This document shows, piece by piece, positions 44,070 to 56,800 of a stretch of 64,000 nt of DNA (position 1 is the first letter of the stretch; the number at the start of each line of letters is the position of its first letter). This DNA is from Ypsolopha sequella. Its lineage: Eukaryota > Arthropoda > Insecta > Lepidoptera > Ypsolophidae. The DNA is taken from the NCBI GenBank assembly GCA_934047225.1, contig OW203984.1, positions 3,109,201 to 3,173,200 of the forward strand, written 5' to 3'. The notes below the pieces were generated by a model. It saw only the letters and a list, made by a program, of their open reading frames with translations. It was not told the origin of the DNA and did not search any database. The translations under genes were made by a program, and so were the position numbers.

Positions 44070-44378
44070 TTTTATTGCTTAACATAGGTATACATTCTAA
44101 ACAAGAAATACACAAAACCTTTTAAAAATTAAAATATATATGAAATAAACATAAATATATAAAATACTCGAATAAAAATAAGGACCGGATATTTAGATGA
44201 AGTTTTATTTTGACAGGTATTCGATGAAAAAATTGCTTTACTTTGATCTTTTCTGCGAAGACGAATGGTAAGACAGTTTAACTGCAAACGGAATTCAGAT
44301 ACATGGTCATATTTGCGAAGAGAGGAAATAAAACGAATACAAAGATTCTGGAGACGTTCGAGCTTATGTAGTAGAATT

Positions 44379-44471
44379 ATTAAGCGGATAAATTAAGTGT
44401 CACCTGTTTATTAAGCGGATAAATTAAATGTCACCTGTTTATTAAGCGGATAAATTAAATGTCACCTGTTT
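44379..44471 (+). repeat. minisatellite, three 31-bp units
   Basis: ATTAAGCGGATAAATTAAAT then GTCACCTGTTT, three times; one base differs in unit 1. Confidence 0.95.
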
Positions 44472-44589
44472 ATTCACAACCTCTACTATAGTACAGTAAC
44501 ATATTTTTCAAGTTTATTGATCTTTAATGTACGTATAAATAATGTTTGTCTTGAAAATAGTAAATATTGTCCATATTGTCTTATTTATA

Positions 44590-44851
44590 CAAGGTGACTT
44601 TTTGATCATCGTCCAAATTCATACTGGAGGCTTAATAAGTGATCAGTATCTTGGATCAGTAACAATTTTTGTGAAATTAGTAAATTGAAATTTCGGCTTC
44701 TCATAGAGATTCAGTTCCACTCCCGAGTGAATCACTATGGGGAGTCGAAATTTCATTTTACGAATTTCACCAAAATTGTTATTGATCCATGATACTGATC
44801 ACTTACCAAGCCACCAGTATGAATTTGGACGATGATCAAAAATTCACCTTG
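44590..44851. mobile_element. palindromic MITE family P, copy 3, TA-flanked
   Basis: CAAGGTGACTTTTTGATCAT and GATCAAAAATTCACCTTG ends with TA on both sides; interior palindrome. Confidence 0.85.
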
Positions 44852-45239
44852 TATAGTACAAAATGAATTACATACGTTAATTAATTAGGTATAATGTAAA
44901 AGTCGGTAATTCCTTTTAAAAAAGTATGAAGCCCTGCGTGAACCACGTAAAGGTATTAATTACCAAATCCGTGGGTATTACCAATTTCGATCTATGACGT
45001 AATACCTACACATTCGGAGTTCCTTATAATTTATGTATAGTTTCCACGTGTCGGGAGTTTTCCTCTGCGGTAAACAAAACGTCACAATCATGACTGGGAA
45101 TTTTCCCAAATCACTGTTATTTCTTGGACGGACTTAAAGTGTTACCGCATACCTTCTACGTAATGGTGTAGACTTTATTTGTCATAAAATAATTTTTATT
45201 TATGAGGTAGTAGAGTAAGATTTGTAATTTGTGAATAGT
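44852..45239. other. no recognised feature
   Basis: No frame, repeat partner or RNA gene noticed. Confidence 0.45.
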
Positions 45240-45595
45240 AAGCATATCTACCGAATTGTGTTAAGTCTGTAAGGATGTCTAGTAGAAGGGATAGCCCTCT
45301 ATGCAGAGGGTGCCTTCTAGAGGACGAGACAGTGGAACATGTGCTACTCCACTGCTCTGCAACCGAAGAAATGAGACGAAAAGCAGGGATCACGACGAGC
45401 TCCAACCTCTCTTCACTGGACCAGTGTATGTGTCAGAATGCTGAAGCTGTTCGGCTCTACTTTAAGGAGCTGTCCTGGCTGGGCTGACTGACCGGGGGGA
45501 AGTGCACAATATTCACGATTACCGAGAATCAGTGCAGGACTCATCGCCCCCCTACGAATTTAGAATGTCTAGTTATTTAGAAAAATAAATAAATA
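45240..45595 (+). pseudogene. LINE ORF2 C-terminus and 3' end
   Basis: Plus frame 45275-45487 reads RDSPLCRGCLLEDETVEHVL, then LHCSATEEMRRKAG and ends FKELSWLG with a stop. The C-x2-C..H..C arrangement near the end is typical of non-LTR retrotransposons of the R1/jockey type after the RT and RNase H regions. A short 3' region with AATAAATAAATA follows. 5'-truncated. Confidence 0.72.
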
Positions 45596-45600
45596 TATTC

Positions 45601-45842
45601 TTGATTTATATAAAAACGGCTCACCTCAATACGTGTTATGATCGGATAAGCCGACCAGTTTCAGCAGATTTAGACTGCCTTCATCTGGGCGAGTAAAGAC
45701 GTTTACGTGACGACTTCTTTACTTTCTTTACTCGCTTTTAAACGTCTTTACTCGCCCAGATGAAGGCAGTCTAAATCTGCTGAAACTGGTCGGCTTTCCC
45801 GATCATAACACGTATTGAGGTGAGCCGTTTTTATATAAATCA
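45601..45842. mobile_element. hairpin element H1 with hammerhead-like core
   Basis: Arms 45601-45702 and 45739-45842 are complementary with about two mismatches over ~100 bp. The right arm reads CAGATGAAGGCAG, a short loop, CTGCTGAAACTGGTCGG, close to a hammerhead core (CTGATGA..GAAA) with a bulged stem II. No coding capacity. Confidence 0.78.
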
Positions 45843-46189
45843 ATATAGACAACATAACACTAGTACAGATACCCCATTCACTACATCAAAAAGATTCGCT
45901 CCGAATACTTGCCGTGAGTAGTTTGCACTTGCGAAATATAGATGGCATTGCCTTGTACGTATCCCAATTCCGACAAAATTGTGGTACGACATTCGTGACG
46001 ACGACACGACGTTCGGTGGTTTTAAAAATAAATCTAGATGTCGCAATTGTGTAACAGATGGTGATACCTTTTTGATTACTGTAAAAGAAAAGAGCTGTGT
46101 CTGTCTGTACATTGATGATATTCCAAAAAAAAATAGCAGTGTAAGATACTGATACAAAAAGAAAACAAAAAGAAATAAATTTTTGTCGG

Positions 46190-46424
46190 TATTTCATGCA
46201 TCACGCAAAAACTACTGAATGGGTTTTGATGCGGTTACCACTGTACGATCCTCAGCAGTGAAACATGGATTACAAAGCAAGAAGGAAGGGAGATCATTGT
46301 TCGATAACTTATTATCCAACTTAAAAACTGGGATAAATTTTATTGCGGGATTCCCAAGGGAATACACTGCGGCCGCATTATCTTCTTTCACGCGGAAGAA
46401 GTCGCGGGCAACAGCTAGTCTTTT
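46190..46424 (+). mobile_element. possible Helitron-like end (GCGGGCAACAGCTAG)
   Basis: Starts near TGCATCACGCAAAAACTACTG and ends AAGTCGCGGGCAACAGCTAG. I associate this CTAG-ending sequence with non-autonomous lepidopteran Helitron-like repeats; another copy may be 53765-54011. The overlapping 87-codon frame is probably incidental. Confidence 0.45.
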
Positions 46425-46544
46425 ATTAAAACATGATGGAACGGTAAAGATTCGAGAACATAAATTACTTGAGTTTTACTAGGTTGTCAAGATATTTTTG
46501 TTCTGATATTTATTTATTACATACAAAACAAAACAAAACAAAAA

Positions 46545-46640
46545 TTCTTATACATACATACATATACTCTGTATCCCAGAGGGGTGAGCAGAGACTACAG
46601 ATCACCATCTGCTACGATCCGGACGTACTTCTTTGGCTTC
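46545..46640 (-). repeat. LINE-derived tail (inverted copy)
   Basis: ATACATACATACATATACTC, CCAGAGGGGTGAGCAGAGAC and CATCTGCTACGATCC are the complement of 27800-27905. Confidence 0.6.
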
Positions 46641-47029
46641 CTCAACATTCATCAAACGAGACAAGCTCTCCTCGCAATACCGAGTGCCTATTATTGGCCC
46701 TTTACTTGTTCTTTACTTTTATAGATAAAATTACAAAACAAAGTTTTTTGTTTCTAGAGTTTTGTACTAAACATTAGAACTGATAATATGCAGATAATTT
46801 ACCGTGTATTACATTGAGACATGTGAACATAACTATAGACCAAGCGGACATCGTCGGTAACCCTACTCCATCGATTATCAGCATGACACGTTCACTGTGG
46901 GAACAGACAAAACGTAACAAAACCTTGTGGGTTGTGGTCAGTCATGAAAAATTTGCGCTCAATTTGTGAAGACACAATGACAGTTACGATTCAATAAATA
47001 GAGACTTCCATTAGACTATTTATTTTTAA
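46641..47029. other. no recognised feature
   Basis: Short frames only. Confidence 0.45.
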
Positions 47030-47380
47030 ATTCCGATATCCGGATTCTTATTCAGGATATTATTTTAGTATATTGAGCACGAAATATTGGTTCTAGGAAA
47101 AAATAGTAAATTCAAAATTTGTAGAGCATTTCATTTTATATAACTTTGTTGATAACATACATCATTTATGTCCTTAAGTTGATAATAAAGGCGATGCTTT
47201 TTTTTGTTTAATTTGAAAAATATCGATCGAACGATTAAAATTATAGTACTACTATTTTTGTAAAAACTTATCAAAATATAAACTGACACAACTACGGAAA
47301 TAAGTAACCTATTTCGTAGTTTTAAATATATTTGTGTCTAATATACTAAAATAATATCCCGAATAGAAAACCGAATATTA
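47030..47380. repeat. inverted-repeat element, AT-rich
   Basis: ATTCAGGATATTATTTTAGT near 47051 pairs with ACTAAAATAATATCCCGAAT near 47345, within longer imperfect inverted ends. About 350 bp. Confidence 0.55.
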
Positions 47381-49126
47381 AAATAATAAAAATTATGTCT
47401 TGAGGATTTGTCCATTTCCTGACTATGTTTAATGAAGTTTAGGTAAATATACTCTACCTATTCTGCTACCAATACCTAATAACCCTTTATAATCTAAAGA
47501 TTCTGCTTAAAAACCTAGGAGATCAGATTTAAGATTTAATCATTCGGCCAAAAACTTGTATTTGTATTTATTATAAATATATCTTTATGAAATCCTTACA
47601 GGTGGCTCTAAGGTACGAAACCCTAAAATCAAGTGCGAATGGACTGAGGGTTCCGTACATACCGTTTGAAAAACAAACTAATTCGACGTGCAGCTATGCA
47701 ATGCAATGACTAACTGAATTTGTCACTTACAATCCATTAAAATCAATGCATCCAAAGGGTCTTATTAAATTGGTCTAATAACATCTTAATTCATAGGTAA
47801 CTTTCTGATTTTTTTCTTAAACGCGTGCTCTAAGACCTACTTGTGAAAGGAAATTCATGTTTCTAAGTCAAGTAGAAATGCTCTTTAGGTTTTCATGGTG
47901 AGCCAATTTGTATGAAACTGATAAACTTTTTTGCATTGATCCAGAAGCATGATTTTTAACAGCACTACTGGGCCGTAGACATTTGTAGGAGACAGCTTCA
48001 ACCTCAATTTCGAAGTTATGTCGCTTGTCGCACGCATGTCGCGTAAATATAAATTATTGAGATATTTACAAAAAATAACATTATATTATATTAATAGTTT
48101 GGCCACACTTAAGACTGTGTTTCATTACCTACAGTTTTAACAAATAATTATTCAATAAGAATAGAATAAAAATAATTTATTTGACTTAAAACTCTAAATT
48201 TTTGTACAAGATTTATAATTTTAGGTGGAAGATAAAATGGTCAGGGCTTACTCAGCAGGGTCCTGCTTGTGACATAAGTAGGGGCTGATTTTCAGCCCTG
48301 GACAGATAAACATTACATAATTATCAATAATTTCATTAATAACATTTGATTATATCAAGAATTATTACTTAAGGATTACATAGTTAGTTGTTACTTTCGG
48401 AAGAAAATAATATTAAAACCACATTATCTTTGAGCGAGACAGATCAAAGGATTTCATAATATAATGATCAAGGCTACAATAATAATAATAATGTTGGTTA
48501 CACATGACAACTAAAGGCAACTAAAATAAAACGTCGTCAAGTATCAGCTATGAATACCAATTTAAAATTGGTCGGAAAGAAAAAACTGCCAGGATCGGCA
48601 CACCAGGGACTTTCATAAATGTTGGTCAAGGTCACAATAATACATTAGTTGAATACTGATACTCGATGACGTAGAAACAATCCCCGAATGCGACCCTAAA
48701 ATCAGTCGGACAGATCGAACGGCTGAATCGGAGCGCGGCCTACCATGTTGTTCTAGCCATACTTATCGAGTCGTATCGTATAATGTAATTTAAATTAAAT
48801 TTCAATGCTGGTTCCCCATGATTTATTTTGATATCAATAAAGTCCCACTTTTCTTTCATGACTGTACACACCCGGTTTTGCCTAGACCGACCAACCTTTT
48901 TGAATGTTACCTTTTATTATTCTATTATATCTTTGAAATGTTGTTTTTTTCTTCATTTATTCATTAATATATTTTTTTCTTCATAATATATATTTTCAAC
49001 CATTCTTTATCGACAGAAATAATAATTTTATTCCAATCTGTTTTAACATGTCTAATTTCATACTGGTAAATACTCGATACGGTAGGGCTACTGACAATTT
49101 CCGCACGATCTACTAAATAATAATAA
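47381..49126. other. no recognised gene
   Basis: AT-rich. Contains a GGTTCCGTA fragment at 47640-47660 and GC-richer pieces at 48240-48300 and 48700-48780 that I cannot place. No convincing frame. Confidence 0.4.
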
Positions 49127-49553
49127 CTATCTCGCCAAAATCATACTGTCGATTCGGTAAGTGCTCAGAATCAAGGTTCGATGAGTCTTTGTGAAATTCG
49201 GAATTTTTTCGTGTTTCTTGCAAGCGCAAATCTGAGCTCCGAGTCAATAACTATAGGAGGTCACAACACAGGTCAACATTTTTTTTTTGGGAAGTGTCTA
49301 GCCTGCCACTAGCGGCAGAATAACAAAACTAATTATTCTACCACAAGTTTTATGATTATTGAAATGTAAATATATGCCTACCTCCACCCATTCGATTAGT
49401 CTTGCTAAGACGAAGGGCAAGACCGACTCAGCACACCCTGACTCTATACAGTCTTTTGGCTACTACCCTATAAAGATGAACTTAAGAACTATCTTAATGT
49501 GTACGTTAGCATGTTAAATTATGATTATTATATGGTAATAATTTTTAAAGGGG
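49127..49553. other. diverged P-type start, then unrecognised sequence
   Basis: AAAATCATACTGTCGATTCG and GTAAGTGCTCAGAATCAAGG recall the P-family interior. The rest is not recognised. Confidence 0.35.
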
Positions 49554-50026
49554 AATTCCCACAGCTTAATTTGTACAGGTTTTTTTTTTCAGAGTATATA
49601 AGCAATTTTAGGACATAGTTTTCATTAATTTGGTATATAAATTAACCATTATTTTTCATGATTTTTTACAGAATTTTCCGATGACCTTGTCACTTGAAAA
49701 ATTTAGACATTATACTGATTGTGATGTGTGACTGCTTATAAAAAAGTGGTCTGTCTCTGTCTGTCTACTCATCTGACATCTAGCTGTCAAATTAGTCTGA
49801 AGCAAATTATTATAAATTTATCTTGATAGCAAAGGACACATTTCTAAACAGCCATTACTCAAGTGACGTCACACGAGGGCAAATGGAAGTGCAGCCTTTT
49901 CGTAAAAATATTCATCATCATGAGGTTTTTTAGACCAAAACCTTGGAAATACGGTTTATTAAACTTAAATCACGAAATGGTTTTCGAATTAACACACCTT
50001 AAGTTAACTTAATCTATGCCAATTGT
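49554..50026 (+). mobile_element. non-autonomous element family E, copy 4
   Basis: GAATTCCCACAGCTTAATTT start; CAAGTGACGTCACACGAGG and ATTCATCATCATGAGGTTTT inside. Collinear with copies 2 and 3. Confidence 0.75.
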
Positions 50027-50055
50027 CGAAGTGTATCGTATAATTATGTACAACC

Positions 50056-50192
50056 CGGTCACATTATCTCAAGACCTCGCTGGAATGCGAACCACCCGCC
50101 CCCGTTCTCCTTTCACCTCCCCGCGCTCTGTATCTGAGCGCCGACGCGACGTGACGTCATCGACGCCAGGTCTCGAGATAATGTGACCGGGA
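50056..50192. mobile_element. GC-rich MITE, CCCGGTCACATTATCTC ends
   Basis: CCCGGTCACATTATCTCAAG and TCGAGATAATGTGACCGGG are inverted ends of a 137-bp element with a GC-rich loop. No target duplication recognised. Confidence 0.82.
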
Positions 50193-50847
50193 TATATGTG
50201 TGCATGGCAAGATAACAATAAATCACTCTTCATCTATCGCTTGTATTTGATTCATGTACAACCCGTGGACATCATATTTCACGCATTATAAGTGTTAAAT
50301 CGAAACAGTGGAACAAATAAGACGAATTCAACTCAGAAATAAAATAATAAAAAAACATTTCATACTTTTATACCATGTCGTCAAGAACATGTACTGTTGA
50401 ATACTGTTGCGTATCTGCTACTAGCATTCTTTGTAAAAAAACAAGCAAGAGTAAACAGAATATTGTACTTGCCAGAAGGTATTGGTAGTTCTCAATTTAA
50501 TTATAGATGGCAGTGAAGTAGTTATATAATTTTTGATTTAATGGCACAAAAATGTTTTCATATCTTTTCCAGGATTTAAAAAAAATTGTGGTCATTAAGT
50601 TTTGAAATGAGCAAATTTGTCAATTTTTAAATTTATAATTTATTAACTGTTACACGTAGTGCCATCTGTTGACATGAAAAAGTATTTGCTAGGCGATGAA
50701 ACCCTATGGCGATATCATCACAAGACCACTCAGTGACGGACTAAGGGTAGGTTAGCATTGTTTTCGTTACTCTAAAATCTTTACTTTTACAACTAGTTTG
50801 TTCTAAAACCAACCGTATCTCAAAGGAGTAGAGTACAAACGACTCAC
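50193..50847. other. 3' side of the CDC40 locus seen here; no terminal exon recognised
   Basis: I looked on the minus strand for the remaining WD40 C-terminus (a WDWK..GWDG..WD pattern) and did not find it. A plus-strand frame from about 50374 (MSSRTCTVEYCC) is short and unassigned. Confidence 0.45.
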
Positions 50848-53800
50848 CTCATGTCTGGCGAGTAGTCCACCGAGCAGGCGTACCCGGCCACCATGTGGCC
50901 TGTGAACGTCTTCTTTCTGTTCATCTTGAATCTGAGGAATAGATCATAGGTATACTGAGTGAACCGAACGGACACCCTCTGGAGGGAAAGTACCCATAAT
51001 ATTGAAGATAGCAAAGGAACGTTAATAGTAGTTTATGCTACTAGGGCGAAAAGGAATAAATTACGAGGACGATTTAAAACACGAGCGTAGCGAGTGTTTT
51101 AAACGTAACCGAGTAATTTATTGCTTTTACGCCCGTGTATCATACTACGTTTTTCAATGCATAGTGCGAGGAAATGAAAACAAATATAATCTTGTGAACT
51201 TTGAATTATAATTGGCTCAAAAGGACTGTATCCAGAGCCGTTAAACAGTGGAAAAAAAAGTATAACATCTATGGTACACAGGAAAGGCTGCAGGTTAGCC
51301 AACCATTGTAAAAAATAAAAAATAAAATAATAATAAAGCCCTAGGGCAAAATAACCGAATTTTTGTTCGGTTTCGATGCATAAAAAGTGGGCCTTTACGA
51401 GCACATGCATTGAAAATTAACATTACATCATTGCAGTATAGAAACGCAGAAAGAAAAGTAGCGAGAGGTCCCGGGTTCGAATCCCGGTTCAGAGCTCCTC
51501 ACATCCAGACTTTTTTTCTTTCTGCGTTTCTATACCTACTACAATGATATAATGTTAATTTATATCTCCTTGCGATGGATAAATCGCCAAGTGTTCAAAC
51601 ATAGAAATCTATTTCTATCATAGTAAAGGAACTTTAATTTTACTTTTAAAATAAAGAAAAACTGCATTCAAATAATTTTGAAAAATCCCCTGCTTCAACC
51701 GGAAATCGAACCGGATACATAAATTTGTAAAAAAACCACAGAGAAAAAACATTCCGTATCTTTATGACACCGATCGAAAGAGTAAATATTTGTCGCCAGT
51801 GACAAATCCGGCGGATGAGTACGCCAGTGAATGGGAGGTATTAGAGCGTTTGTCCACGGCTCAAATTTAAATACATGCAGGATAAATACTTCTCCGTGCG
51901 TCATATACCGAATTCAATTCCGGACCGTTGACAAACGGTTTAATACCCCTCATTCACTGGCGTATAATACGTGACGTGAACTGAACACCTCATTACATTA
52001 TACATCAAATAGAACTACATTCTATGACGCGTATGTCAGGTTGACGTACAGGGAACGCAGACTCCCGCGCAAAAAAACTAGGTGTAATATTTTAGGGCTC
52101 CGTACAAAAGGGCAAAACGGAGCCCTATTAATGACATTCCACCGTCTATCCACCCGTATGTCACAGGTCTAGCTCTTAGACGGAATGAGATGGAGACCTT
52201 ATTGATATGTTGTATAAAATGTTGATTCAAAACCGAATATTAAAGTAAAAATGGAATTAAACTATTTTATATTACACCTGCTCGGAAAGTACCTTCTTTC
52301 TTTGTTGAAAACGATGCAGAAAATACGTCATTACTGTCATACAAATATGCGGGCGGAAAAAGTGTATGAAAATTCATTGTTAACGTGCTTGAGCGGGCAG
52401 AAAAAGTATATGCAAATCCATTGTTAACGTGCTGTTTTTTTTTTTTTAAATAACATAAAGAATGAGCAGGTGGCCAAGTGGCCAGTATTATTTTGCGAAC
52501 TCGTACATAAAACTCGAAAAATGATATTGGCCATTTGCTTTTCCTGTACATAATAAAAAAATAAGAAGGAAATAAAAAGTGACAATCGCACGCGAGTCAG
52601 TCGGTTTCTTTTATTGTATCTTGGTTAAAAGTAAAATTATACTATTTCCTCGCAGGTGTAGTATAAAGCACCATGTATCACTCGGGAGAAAGTGCGATTC
52701 CCAACCCGTGTGTATTGAGGCCCTTGGCTTCGCCTCGGGCCTCAAACTACACCCTCGTTGGTAATCTTCCCCTTTCTTCCCTCGGTGAACAATGTACTAT
52801 TTCAGGCGGGGGCTCAAAAAAACGATTGGCGAAAAAACTATTTTTGTTTTCTTACCATAGCATGTGGGGTGTCATTGTTTAGAGGTCATTGAGTACAGTC
52901 TGTTTGGGGAGAGTTGATAAATATTATGAAAACGTATCGCAATCGCGACTGTCACTTAAGTCCATACTCTGGCACACGAGCCACTTGCCGTTCGGCGAGG
53001 GGGTCACTGCAGGGAGCGAGTGTATCGAGGGGTCCGCTATGTATTACCACATAAATCACTCCCGAACAGCAACAAGTAACTAACCTGTTGAGTGCACTGA
53101 ACACGATAACCTTGTTGTCCATACTCTGGCACGCGAGCCACTTGCCGTTCGGAGAGGGGGTCACTGCAGGGAGCGAGTGCATCGAGGGGTCCGCTATGTA
53201 CTTCATGTCCACCGGGATGTCCCTGCGGAGAATTGTTCGTTTATTGCATGACACTTTTAAATTGACCGCCTCTGCAGTCTAATAGATGGCAGAAGGTAAT
53301 AGGAAGCACTGTGGTCAAAATGTATGACATAAGGACGTGGTCAGACATCTTAACGCCTGTGCTATCGACCCTTCTAGCTGGGAGGAGCTTGCTTCGAAAA
53401 GGTCTCCATGGCGCTCTACCTTATGAAAAGACTCAAGCGTTCGAGGAACTATATGTCTAATGGTCTGAACAATTCGACCACTAATCGATACGTTCAAACC
53501 TCTATACTACAGAGAACAACAGGTACAGCTCTGCTAAAGATATATTATATATAAACATATAATGTGCATACAAATCTTCGCCATAGTTCGTATTGTCGAA
53601 AGAGAGCCGAATTATAAATTGTAAGAGCTCTAACATTTTTGAACTTATTACTAAGAAAATAGGAGTCAAAGTCATTTTAGAACGTGAGCATAAAATTGTA
53701 ACTGGAAGCAATTATGGTTATCATTTTGGCTGTCTAATTTATAAGTTAGAACTTCGTCGTCAGAACTGAGGCTAAAAGTAAAATTTTTGTCATTCTGTCC

Positions 53801-56800
53801 GTCTGTATGTTCCGTTTTAACCCAAAAACCTGAACTGAACTGAACGGATTTGGATACGGTTTCTTTATTATCATCGTATCAACATAATTATAGCCCATAA
53901 GGGGTGTTGATTAAATGATGGTCAAGGCGAAAACTGTAGAAAATAGTTTTAAAAGAATCATTGATTGAAACGAAGCTTTGCTTCCAAACGAAGGCGCGGA
54001 CAAAAGCTAGTAAACCATATAATGTAGGTATATGAGACTCACCACTCCCAGACCCGGAGACTCTTGTCGTCGGAGGTGGTGACGAACCTCCGGTTCTCGT
54101 CAACGAACGTGATCGTATTGACAGCCCCCAAGTGACGGTCGTACTCCTGGACTATCTCGCCGCTGCGCGTGTCCCACTGGAATAGACATCAACATTTTAG
54201 AGAAAGAAAGAGTTTGTATGCCTACATTGACGGATATGGAAGAGCTGAAAGAGGTGTTTCAGGTTTGTGACAGATGGAAATCGGTGGTCTATGGCTACCC
54301 CTCTGTTTTCCTTTACCGTTCGACAAGTGGTAAGGTAAGCAAATACTATGCACAAAAATTCCAAAAACCATTGGAACACGCTCGAAAAGCAGAATTCAAC
54401 TGTGAATACAACTCTATGGCATTTCTAATAGAACTTGGCACAATATGGCGCTTTGTGAACCGAGAGGTCACAATAAGCAGTAACTCACACAGATGATCTT
54501 CTTATCTGAGGTGCCACACACGAACAGACTCTGCTTGTCTTCGTCCGGGTGGAACTTGGCACAATACGGCACCTTTCGGGATGTGAACCGGGATATGCAT
54601 TCTCCTGTCTCGGTGTCCCACAGCTTTATGTACCGGTCGTACGCTAGAAGAAACAAAAAAAAAGTACCGTGAAATCCTGATTATTTCATACAAATATAAA
54701 TATAAAATCCTAATGCGGTCTGGTTTTGTTAATGTCATTGTTAATGTCGTCAATCGGAGCAGCTGAGCACAGCTGAAGATCCTCAGCATATAGATGAAAG
54801 GAAGAGAGGGCAGAAGTGATTAATGAAGTGAGTTAATGAAGATCGAAAACAGAATAGGAGAGAGGACACCACCCTGAAGAACACCAGATGTAAGATCACA
54901 CCAGTTAGAATAGCAACTGTCAACGTTGACTAGTTGTTTTCTGCCATGAAGATAGGATTCAAACCATGAGATAACCAATGGGGAGACATTAAGACCTCAG
55001 TACTCCCACAAGTATGTCATAATCGACAGTGTTGAAGGCATTACTGAAATCTAGCATTGTTAGGTCAGTAAGATTCTTCTGCTTTATGTTGAGACGCAAG
55101 GCATCCGTCGTTTTGACGAGGGCTGTGACAGTGCTGTGGCCCGGTCGAAAGCAGGACTGGTGACATGTTCTATAACTTTTGAAAGGATAGGGAGTAAGGA
55201 ACTCAGTAAAGCAGGAAGGATTCGTTTTTTTGGGAAGCGGTATGACGTTTGCTTTTTTTTAAGCACGGGGAAATGAACCTGTTGTCAAAGAGCACTTGAT
55301 AATTTCCGCTATTATGGGAGCTATAAAATTAGAGATAAGTGCGAGCATATCCCTGCTAAAACCGTCGTCACCGACCACCTTAGTCGTTATAGACCGAAGA
55401 ATCTTCTGAACATTACCAGAGGTTATCTCATGGAAGTCAAAGGGAGGATAGTTAGATGGTGTACAGTTTTTGAAGAGACATGAGTGTGTTCAACTTATCA
55501 GCGCTAGAGAGAGAAAAGGAAGGTGAGCTAAAGTACTGCTTAAGCGCATTTAAATCAATATTTGGGAAAGGTCTAGATTTAGACTTACCGACGCCCCGAG
55601 TTTTTAAGAATTTCCAGAGGTTATTAGGAGGGCAGTTTTCGATAGATTCAAATATATGCCGACGCCTTGTATTTTTACAAACTTTATTCTAACGGTTACG
55701 TAGAATTTTGTATCGCTGGATATTTTGCTCAGAGGAGTCTTTTCTACAGCCAACGCAAGCTCTGTCTATATGAGACATGAGTGACTTTATGTCTTGAGTG
55801 AGCCATGGTGCTGGAAGATGCTTTATTCTCGACTTTTTAAGTGGAACATGTTTGTCAAACAGAGATAACATGAGTTCCTTAAAGCGTTCAACATTTCCAT
55901 CTACAGAAGAAGTTTGAGTAATTGAGTTTTCTAACTCGGGCTGGAAGAGACGATGTGTACATCCATCAGCCTGGTTCGTCCACTACTTGGACATAGGCCT
56001 TTCCAAGATTTCGGCACTCTTGATGGTCCTCCAGGAAAAAATGCCCATACTCACACAGGCTGAGTAGGCGGGTAGGTGACCGCGGTGCCGAAACCCTCGC
56101 GCTAGTTACGCCGCTGCCCATCACCAGTCTGTTTTATGTAAGGGCCGACATTTGGGGATGGATATACCGCCATCAGTCGGTCCCAGGCATGGTGGGCCAC
56201 CTGGTTGTGCCTGTTTGAGAGCTGTCCTTTTACACTCTCCCGAATAACTTTAGGAGGTTTGCCACTAAGATGGTGGTACCTCCACAGTTGAGCCCGGCAT
56301 CAGCTCTACCACCTTCTCTCGGTGCTTGGTCGTTTCCTTTACGTCCTGATGCTCCCGAGCATCTTAATTCTCGTCTAGAAGACAGTTCTGTATGATAGAC
56401 AGTATATTTACCAGCAGAAAGGAACTGTTTCCCAGTATTATTGAAGTTGACATCACGCACCGCCTGTCTGTGCCCAAAGTATGTGCGCACGCAGCGACGG
56501 TCGCCGTACACCTCCCATATCTGGAAACGATAGTAAGTATAGCATTATCTTTACTAAGGAAGGGCAAAAAGCACCCGGAATAGAACAGCTCGTGTGACTC
56601 AATTGATGAAGTGAAAGGGGTGTCTGTGGATCATAGCAGATGGAAATGTATAGGAACTTAATCGAAGTAAAAGCGACTACAACCAATCACATACCAACGC
56701 AATCACAAAAACAACTGATGTGCCCGAAGTGGCAACGGATAGACGCTGAGGCGGGAAATGCATTTATTTCTACCAGATTGGTTTATTTATTTATTTTTTT

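Noticed and set aside
41322..44471. CRISPR array
   Set aside because: Repeats are contiguous with no spacers, and the genome is eukaryotic.
50374..50490. Cys-rich plus-strand frame (MSSRTCTVEYCC)
   Set aside because: Short, no downstream domain; no match that I recognise.
51026..51416. Family R as a clear piggyBac MITE
   Set aside because: Only copy 3 has TTAA on both sides; copies 1 and 2 have CTAA on the left and no match on the right, and the ends are not inverted repeats.
52952..53254. 100-codon minus-strand frame through CDC40 exon 10
   Set aside because: Only 53085-53222 is exon; the frame runs on into the intron and the exon duplicate.
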